Assembly: GCA_006176705.1 (NCBI GenBank) | Contig: QRFJ01003344.1 | Location: 62,001-126,000, forward strand | Direction: 5' to 3' | From: Cocos nucifera | Lineage: Eukaryota; Streptophyta; Magnoliopsida; Arecales; Arecaceae | DNA length: 64,000 bases | Shown: positions 56,863-64,000 of the stretch, in pieces | How positions within the stretch are numbered: the first letter of the stretch is position 1 | Layout: each line of letters starts with the position of its first letter | Made by a program: the position numbers and the translations under genes | Notes under the pieces: generated by a model | What the model saw: only the letters and a program-made list of their open reading frames with translations | Database searches by the model: none | Told to the model about the DNA's origin: nothing

Positions 56863-58035
56863 ATCATTATATGAAAACTGAACCCCTTAGGCATTCTCGT
56901 TGGTGAAAGTGATGGGTTTCTCAGTCCTCCACCTCTTTGTGGGCTCCATCGATCTGCTAGCCTCTCCTTACTGAAGTCCCCCAGAGATGGTATTGATGAT
57001 GCCAAGCGGGAGCCAATCTCTTTGCTGCTCCTCTCTCTTCGATGGCTCTGACGGCAGCGATGCCCCTGACCGATCTTTTCATCCTTCAGACCGACGTCGC
57101 AGAAATTGATCGAGTCTGCCATGCTTGATGAGCCCCTCAATCTCATATTGGGGCTAAATGCATTCTTCAGTATTGTGATCGTGGTCATAATGATAGAGGC
57201 AAAACTTTTTGGGATTGTGCTTATCGGAATGAGTGCACAACCTTTTCGATCTTGGTAACTACTTTCTAATTTCCATCAGCACCTGGGTACTCGGAGCATT
57301 GAGGGGAGCATGGTTGTGGAACCTTTTGAAGGGGGAGCCTCGTCATGCCCTTCTATCAGGACTTCTTTGTCTCCAAGCCTGGGGAGGAGTTCGAACTTGC
57401 TTGCACTTATGAGAAATTCTAGACTGCGGTCGAGCTTTGCTTGGCTTTTCTTTAGTTGCAGGCATACTTGATTTGCCTGCTTGCCACTTTTTGGATGCTT
57501 CACTATCCTTGGCCTTAAAGGCCTCTTCTGCTCGGGCATAATCTTTAGTCTGAGCTAGCGTATCAGTAAAATTTCTGAGATACTTCTTCTTCAAAAAGAA
57601 TAGTAGATCATTCTTCTGAAGGCCGTCCTTCAGTGCGGCCATAGCGATAGACTGATCTAAATTACAGACTTTCAATGCGGTAGCATTGAACCGAATGACA
57701 TAGGCCTGGATGGACTCCTCTTCCTTCTACTTAACGTTAATGAGAGAGTTCGAACCTCGATGGAAGCATCGGCTGCTGATGAAATAAGCTGTAAACTGAT
57801 GGCTCATCTGATCGAAGGAGAAGATGGTACCCAGTCTAAGGGTTGAGTACCAATTCCTGACTGTTTTCTTCAAAGTAGATGGAAAAGCTTTGCATAAAAT
57901 GGCGTCTGACATGCCATGGAGCAGCATCATTATCCGAAAGACCTCCAGATGGTCGACTGGATCGATAGTCCCATCATAGCTCTCGAATTGAGAGAGCTTA
58001 AAGTTCGGCGGGATGGGTTCCTGCATAATTTTTTA
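56863..58035 (-). pseudogene. Gypsy gag (element F)
   Basis: A Retrotrans_gag domain (PF03732) is evident: EPIPPNFKLSQFESYDGTIDPVDHLEVF, then LCKAFPSTLKKTVRNWYSTL, FDQMSHQFTAYFISSRC and IAMAALKDGL. It ends in a basic region and an FCLYHYDHDHNTEEC zinc-like motif near 57170. Stops are few (about 57720, 57340 and 57125). The ATG at 58026 lies inside the domain start, so the native start is likely a little upstream. Gag forms the particle. Confidence 0.9.
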
Positions 58036-58039
58036 AGAG

Positions 58040-58628
58040 AAATGAGGGTCAGTGCAGATGTCGTTGCCATGGGAGGAGGGAGCATAGTGGAGTTCTTTGA
58101 TCCATCGATTTATTTCCTATAGTTTTTGGTCTAGGAGATCCTCACAGTCGTGGATCTCCAAAGTCTTCTAGCCGAATGAGGGCAGAGTTCATTCAGAGCT
58201 TGAGTCATGATCAGAGCAAGGGCTCTCCATCATCTGCTTCTCCTTTTTGGAGGTCACCAGCCGACTTGCCCAAGTCGATCATCCCCAGACTGGATCTTGG
58301 GGTTCTAGAGAAGCCTACTCCAACTGAATCGATGCTGGGGGTTACTACTGCTGCATGGCCTGCACTACTTCAGTGAGTCGTGAACCTATTGAACCAGTAG
58401 GTTGAACTACTCTGCATCCACCATTACAGCTGATGGAGCTCGAGATGCAGGAGATGAAATAGGGGTAGGTAGATCTGGATGAGATCTGGCCATGGAGGTG
58501 GTTAACCACTAGATTGAAGCATTCCTGAGAGGCATCTTTGCTAGAAAGAAAACTCTGAATCAAAAGAAGAAAAATTTCTACTCGACATCCCTTTAAGAAC
58601 AAGGGAACCTCAAGAATGAGAGGAGGGC
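58040..58628 (-). other. Leader region of gypsy F
   Basis: About 600 bp between primer site and gag. Minus-strand ORFs here (for example 58345-58602) show no known domain. The far 5' part may extend gag, but I cannot confirm it. Confidence 0.6.
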
Positions 58629-58646
58629 CCTTCCTCTAGCGCCAAT
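58629..58646 (-). other. Primer binding site of gypsy F
   Basis: On the minus strand TTGGCGCTAGAGGAAGGG lies two bases past the LTR end. TGGCGC-type primer sites are common in plant gypsy elements. Its exact tRNA partner I leave open. Confidence 0.7.
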
Positions 58647-58648
58647 CC

Positions 58649-59351
58649 TATTGGTGCAAATTGAGGTTGGAGTCGGAGAAGATGAAGTCACCATTGGTGA
58701 CCTGTAAAATAAGTCTCGTCTAGAGTCGAAGATGGTGGCTTCGGCAAGATCCTCCGATGATCAAGTCATCTCTTTCGGCGAACAAAAATAGAGTGCTTAG
58801 AGAGATTTTAGTAGTATTTTTAGAAAAAAATCAAGAACTTGGAGAAGAAGGGGTATTTGGGTTCCTTATATAGGTAGAGCCCACAACAAACTGATAGTGA
58901 CAGCCATAACCACTTGGTAGTGGATCGTTCAGGGCCATGTGGAATTTGTTATGGAGGATCGTGTCTGTTGTCATGACGTGCCAGTCTGTCAGAGTTTGAT
59001 AACTCAAGTTTGGATGGAATAGCCATAGGTAACGAAGAATTCTTAGCTAACATCATTCTAGAGGAGTTCGGATGTTCTTGAGATCAACCACGCTTAGGCC
59101 ATCATTTGCTATATAATCTGACTGAAGGAGAAGTCTGGCAGGAGTCCGACTGCTGAAGGAGTCTGATTGAGGAAGAAGTCCGGCAAGAGTTCGACTGAAG
59201 GAGAAGTCTGACAAGAGTCCAACTATTGAAGGAATCTAGGAGGTCTTATGGATTTGACAAAAGCCCATCCCTAGCCACTGATACTGGATGGGCCAATTCA
59301 AAGATCAGACATTCCGACCGAACTTTGGTAGGAGCGGGTTTATCTCCAACA
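58649..59351 (-). repeat. 5' LTR of gypsy F
   Basis: Plus-strand ends TATTGGTGCAAA and TTTATCTCCAACA, 703 bp. A TATA motif on the minus strand lies at 58857-58868. VNTR units at 59118-59235 are fewer than in the 3' LTR. Confidence 0.92.
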
Positions 59352-59356
59352 TGTTT

Positions 59357-59830
59357 TAAACAATGTTTCGAGCAAGTCTATTGTAAAGACTCCATATGAG
59401 ATATGGACTGATCGTAAGCTGACACTCGCTCACCTTAGGGTTTGGAGATGTCTGGCTTGTGTAAAACATTTACAACCAAAAAAGCTTGGATCTAGGTCTG
59501 AAAAGTATTTGTTTATAGGCTACCCCAAAGAATCTAGGGGTTATTACTTCTACCATGCTGAAGAGCAAAAGGTATTCGTCAGCAATAGGGCAGTCTTTTT
59601 GAAAAAAAAGTTTCTTATGGAAGGAACAACTACCTTTAATATTGAGCTTGGTGAAGTTTGATAGGTGGAAGAATCGACACATTCTAGTATACCTACAAAA
59701 CTAGATTTAATAAGATCAAATTTAGAGCCCATTGTAGATGCATTCTTAAGGAGATCCGATAGAGTACCATGTCAATTAGATAGATACTATGATTTCTTGG
59801 TCTAAAATAGTGATCCTGTCGAACTCGATG
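59357..59830 (+). pseudogene. Copia integrase C-terminal part (element D2, after F)
   Basis: Translation resumes with NNVSSKSIVKTPYEIW, then LAHLRVWRC, VKHLQPKKLG and FIGYPKESRGYYFYHAEEQKVFVS, the usual end of copia integrase. The junction with 47352 is in register once F and one duplication are removed. A TGA follows the IELGEV segment near 59660. Confidence 0.88.
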
Positions 59831-61000
59831 AAAATGATAAGGATTCGATCACCTACATGGATGCCATGCAGAAATTTGACTTCAATAAATGGCTTGAAGC
59901 CATGAAGTCCAAAATGGAGTTCATGAAGGTCAACAGTGTATGGACACTGATTGATCCACCTGAAGGGATAAAATCCATTGGGTGTAAGTGAATTCTCAAA
60001 AAAAAAGAGATGCAGACGAGAAGATGGAGACCTATAAAGCCCATCTGATTGCCAAGAGATATCGTCAGCATTATGGTATTGACTATGATAAGACATTTTC
60101 TATAGTGGCAATACTCAAGTCCATTCGGATTATGCTTGCGATAGCAGCGTACCTAGACTTTGAGATCTGATAAATAGATGTGAAAATAGCTTTCCTGAAT
60201 GGAGAGTTGGACGAAGAGGTGTATATGATACAGCCTAAGAGTTTCACATCCACAGATGAGTCTAAGGTGTGCAAGCTTCAGAGATCCATCTATAGATTGA
60301 AGCAGGCATCTCAAAGTTGAAACATGCATTTTGATAAGGTGATCAAAATGTATGACTTTGTTAAGAACAAAGAAGAACCTTACATGTACAAATGGACTAA
60401 TGATTCTGTAGTTGTATTTCTTATACTGTATGTGAATGATATTCTCTTAATCAAGAATGACATCCCTACATTACAGGAAGTAAAGATTTGGCTGTCGTTG
60501 CAATTCTTCATGAAGGACTTGGGAGAAGCATCCTACATCCTAGGAATGAAGATCTATAGAGATAGATCTAAAAGGTTGCTTAGATTATTCCAGTCTACGT
60601 ACATTGATACCATGCTGAAGAGGTTCAGCATGGAAAATTTCAAGAAGCGCTATCTCTTGATAGGCCATGAAATTTCTCTCTCTTAAAGGGATTATCCGAC
60701 AACTCCTCAAGAGAGAGAGCATATGAGTAGAATACCATATGCTTCAGCAGTGGATTATATTATATACACCATGATGTGTACGAGATCAGATGTGACATAC
60801 TCACTAGAGGTAGTGAGCAAATACTAGTCTGATCTAAGTGAGAATCACTGAAAGGTTGTGAAGACAATCCTAAAGTATTTGAGAAATATCAAGGACTAGT
60901 GGCTCATCTATGAAGATTCTGACTTGAAACTTGTGGGATATACTAATTCCAATTTTCAGTCAGATCATGATGATAGTACGAGTGTGTTAGGTTATGTGTT
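59831..61000 (+). pseudogene. Copia reverse transcriptase (element D2), active site altered
   Basis: RVT_2 motifs are FNKWLEAMKSKMEF, WTLIDPPEGIK, YKAHLIAKRYRQHYGIDYDK, AYLDFEI and, from 60324, KNKEEPYMYKW and the palm LYVNDILLIKND. The catalytic YVDD is YVND (codon AAT at about 60434), which would remove one metal-binding aspartate. Further blocks are FMKDLGEASYILGMKIYRD and MLKRFSMENFKK. Stops lie near 60000, 60170 and 60320 and after 60686. The enzyme is inactive by both criteria. Confidence 0.9.
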
Positions 61001-61378
61001 TATCCTAAATGGAGGAGCGGTCTGCTGAAAAGTTTCAAGCAGCATACTATGGTCTATTATGTGTGCGAGGTGGAGTATGTTACGGCATCTGATGCAACGA
61101 AGAAAGTTGTATGGCTGTGGAAGTTCATCGACGAGCTGAAAGTGGCACCCTCCTTGAATGGTCCAGTTCTGCTATACTGTGACAGCACTGGAGCCATAGC
61201 TCAAGCGAAAGAGCCGAAGGCACATCAGTGCACCAAACATATTCTGCATCGCTACCACCTTGTATGTGAAATCATAGAGCAAGGTGACGTCAAGCTTCAA
61301 AAGATCGATGAAAAGAAGAATATGGCCGACCTATTTACTAAAGCTCTCAGAATCAAAAAGTTCGATAATCACAAATGA
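61001..61378 (+). pseudogene. Copia RNase H (element D2)
   Basis: From about 61049 the translation contains EVEYVTASDATKKVVWLWKF, VLLYCDSTGAIAQAKEP and KHILHRYHLVCEIIEQGD, ending with MADLFTKAL and a stop at 61376-61378. The LYCD catalytic motif is present, unlike in A and C. Only the N-terminal strand (before EVEY) is out of frame. This is the best-preserved RNase H of the copia elements in the window. Confidence 0.88.
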
Positions 61379-61420
61379 AAGATAGGTATTTGATATTGTT
61401 CTGAGTGGCTTTAGTCTAAA

Positions 61421-61427
61421 TGAGAGT
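61421..61427 (+). other. Polypurine tract of element D2
   Basis: TGAGAGT directly precedes the 3' LTR start TGGTGGAAAATG. It is short, as in the related element B (AAATGAAAGT on its minus strand). Confidence 0.7.
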
Positions 61428-63790
61428 TGGTGGAAAATGTATCCTAAAGCCAATCATCTAGGTTGTAGATGGTTGAGCTAAACATAATTTATACTTAAAT
61501 TTTAATTGAATAAAATTATTATTTTGATAATTTCATCACTTTGTGCATCTTCCTGTAATGAAGTCTTTAGGACTATTTAGACTCAACAAAGGAGGATTTG
61601 TTGATTACTCCTTAAACTGATCGTGACCAAATGATTCATTGTTACCTAGGATGACAACGTTAATCAAGAGTAGGTCATTATGTGTCATAAGTATTGGTTG
61701 TTCCTCTTAACCAAGAAGCATGGTGATGCTGTTATGGCATGCAGGTGAAATGTAAGGATATATTTTCTTGATCGTGATCCAACTATGGAGCTCTCTTTTG
61801 CCAAGATTGCTCATGAAGGATATGAGTATATGTGTCCCTTGGACCTAAGATCATCATGGTGACTTGCAAGCAACTCACTGTACTTAGGTACTAGACTACC
61901 TAAATTTCTAATTCGATGATGGAAGACTACTAGGTGCAGTCAAGTACTTGGCTTGTCGGTGCATGAGTCAAGATAGGATTGACCCCTCCAAGTATTGGAA
62001 CAAGTACATCACTGTATTTCAATTTAGCAAATTCTCGATCGGGATAGTCCATATGATCAATGCTGAATTTTGAAATATAATATGAATGAATTTTTAGGAT
62101 TGGCAGTTAATCCTAGATCATCCTATGAGCATCGTGGTCAAGGAAATGAATTATACGGTAACCATATACCATAGGTTCGTCATTGTTGCATTGTGACTTT
62201 TCGATCTATCCGAATGTCGGATACCATTGCTAGATGGCCACGTTGATTGGTACAAAAAATTAGTACCTATGCTACTAGCTTAGAATTCGAGCCTATGAGG
62301 TCACACACAATAGATGTTCCTACCTGATCTGATGGCTGATTGAGAGTCCCACTGGATTGAAACTTAGTTATTTATTAAAAAATTAATTAGCAATTAGATT
62401 GCTGATTAGCTCAATTTGATTATGCGATGAGGAATCAATCAAGTTAAATTGAATTTGATTCAATTTAGTTGACCTGATCAGATTATATGATGATCTAATC
62501 GCTTAGGAAGATGGACCTTGATTTGATCAAAGGTTAGACTCAATTAATTTCTAATTTGATTAGAAATTAACTAAGTTGGGTTAATCCTAATTTGGTTGGG
62601 TTTGACCTAGTCTAATTGGTCAAGACAAATTGGTTTGATTGAAACCAATTTGGACCGATTCAAAGCTTGTTTGAATTCTCCCTGCGCATTGACTTTTGAT
62701 CCATTCTCTTTCTCAATGCACATTGGGAATGTGCGTTGGATTTCTCCACACCAAAATCAGAATTTACACCCTCCATCTTTCTACTTTTGACCTGGTCCAG
62801 GAAGTTGGATTAGGATGAATCACTTGAATTTTGAATTCAAGTGTGTTGGAGGTTGAAGTTAGTTCAAGCTCCCATACTCCACGCCATTCTCCTTTTGTCA
62901 TCAATATTTTTTCATTGACATGCGCATGCAGAGGGAGAGTCCTTCTGCGTGTTAAATATTATGATGGATGATGGAAAGAGATAAAGAGTCCTCTTGAATT
63001 TTGAATTCAAGAGAATTGGTTGAAACAAGTTCAATCAAACCTATCCTTATCCTTCCATGCATTAACGCCTATTAAAAAAAAAAGGATTTTTTTGGGCATG
63101 CACAAGAGAGATGCCTGGGGAATGCATGGGGGTATGTGAGGTTTCGTGAGGAATTTCTATAAGATAGAAATCAGAGAAGATGCATCTCTTTTGGTGTGAG
63201 AGAGAAGAGTATCAAGATTCTTATGGGTGTGCGCTGAAACCTTAGAGTTGGGACTCAAGATTTTGGGTGGAGAGTTTGAGCGTCGTGAGTGCAAGATCTC
63301 CACCGATTTTTTCTACCACTGCCTTGTCATCCTCCATAGAGTCCTCTGATCTTCTAGAGCATCCAAAAGTTTGAGAGAACTTCATCAATTGGATCGACAA
63401 AGATCAACCATCGAAGGCTCTAGCGAGGAGCTAGCACTCCAAAAGGGCTGATCAGGATCAGGGACTCTGTGTGGACTCACCATAGAGGCCGAACACATGT
63501 GCAGCTATGGCACAATGAAAGAATATCTTTCGATGGATCCAAATTATGGTGATCATCTATCCGTGCATAGGTACTATATTCTACACATAGATCAGTCAGC
63601 AAATGTGATTTGCTAATTGAATGCATTTTATTTTTTTGATTCATATAAGTATGTCAAAAATCTTGAGTAGAGTTTTATGATTAGATCATAGCTTGCATAG
63701 AATTAACTTTAGATTAATTTTGCTTCCGCTATAGTTAATTTTTAAAAAAGTTTCGAAAGGCATGCCCTAAACCCTACCAGATTTTTTTCA
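61428..63790 (+). repeat. 3' LTR of element D2
   Basis: Starts TGGTGGAAAATGTATCC and ends ATTTTTTTCA, 2363 bp, followed by AGATG. Aligns with 41664-43988 at about 90 percent by eye. Confidence 0.92.
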
Positions 63791-63795
63791 AGATG
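63791..63795. repeat. Target site duplication AGATG (right copy) of D2
   Basis: Matches 41659-41663 exactly. Beyond it the sequence of element E resumes. Confidence 0.92.
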
Positions 63796-64000
63796 GATTG
63801 GGCACGAGATGAGAGACTTAGCAGGATGATATGCGATGTCGTAAGATGAAGTTTCTATTGCCGTAGGAAGCTATCCCAAGTAGGTCTAAGGTCAGGAGGA
63901 TCACAGCCATTGATGGAGATAGAATCGAGCAGCCTGACTTGACTTTCATGTTTGTCCATCCATGATCAGCAGGCTATTTCCCCAAGGTTTGGAGGTGAGA
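63796..64000 (+). pseudogene. Continuation of element E after D2
   Basis: By the D2 duplication this must be element E, directly following 41663. It is too short for a recognisable domain, and I assign it by position alone. Confidence 0.6.

Larger units (their letters stand above)
47358..59351 (-). mobile_element. Ty3/gypsy Tat-lineage retrotransposon F (minus strand), inserted in D2
   Basis: Two related LTRs enclose, on the minus strand, gag, protease, RT, two RNase H domains and integrase, then a long 3' region with a tandem array and an antisense gene. PR-RT-RH-IN order shows Ty3/gypsy; the second RNase H and the antisense ORF point to the Tat lineage. Flanks read GATTT (47353-47357) and TGTTT (59352-59356), an imperfect duplication. 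Removing F rejoins the D2 integrase exactly. LTRs differ by more than 10 percent by eye, so it is not young. Confidence 0.93.
41664..63790 (+). mobile_element. Ty1/copia retrotransposon D2 with perfect TSD AGATG, inserted in E
   Basis: Both LTRs (41664-43988 and 61428-63790) and the primer site, gag remnant, integrase, RT, RNase H and polypurine tract are present. AGATG at 41659-41663 is repeated at 63791-63795. Gypsy F (47358-59351) splits the integrase. Without F the element would be about 10 kb. LTRs differ by roughly 10 percent by eye. Pol has several stops and a mutated RT active site. Confidence 0.94.

Noticed and set aside
53186..58122. Plus-strand frames of 60-130 residues opposite gypsy pol and gag
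   Set aside because: They are shadows of the minus-strand gag-pol frame. Only the gene at 48802-51946 has its own domain signature.

Overview
This window is a block of nested plant transposable elements. I found no ordinary host gene in it. The Ty1/copia, Ty3/gypsy Tat-lineage, L1-type LINE and CACTA (En/Spm) families present are those of a flowering plant. AT-rich flanks and a GC-rich CACTA interior suggest a monocot, and a palm is only a guess. Nearly every coding stretch belongs to a transposon and most carry stops or frameshifts.

Layout, left half. Element A is a copia element running off the left edge (1-4692, plus strand). Element B is an older copia element on the minus strand (4987-22675). 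Its reverse transcriptase is split by a solo gypsy LTR (8828-9767, duplication GCAGC). Its 5' LTR is split by element C (15738-21761, plus strand, duplication GTCCA), which is a close relative of A and contains a 1000-N assembly gap. After B come a probable AT-cored TIR element (about 22730-23953), a minus-strand LINE (23954-26170) and a CACTA-like DNA transposon (26727-31927). The CACTA has GCAGCGGTT subterminal repeats, a decayed spliced Transposase_24 gene and a long fold-back. About 875 bp of LINE plus copia-LTR sequence is present on both sides of the CACTA.

Layout, right half. This is a stack of insertions: LINE fragment, then copia G (LTR at 32243), copia D1 (33950), copia E (39495), copia D2 (41664-63790, duplication AGATG) and gypsy F (47358-59351, minus strand). 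G and E are one family; D1 and D2 are another, related to B. F has one gag-pol frame broken only by stops as far as the RT/RNase H boundary, two RNase H domains, a 116-bp tandem array, and an antisense spliced-looking gene with a Transposase_28-type domain followed by coiled coils.

How the parts relate. D1 and D2 share the same near-complete gag deletion yet sit at different sites, so a gag-less lineage appears to have been mobilised in trans. A and C likewise seem to share loss of a catalytic RNase H segment. The fold-back in the CACTA could give a hairpin transcript. These inferences, the antisense gene in F and the duplication around the CACTA are the observations most worth following up.
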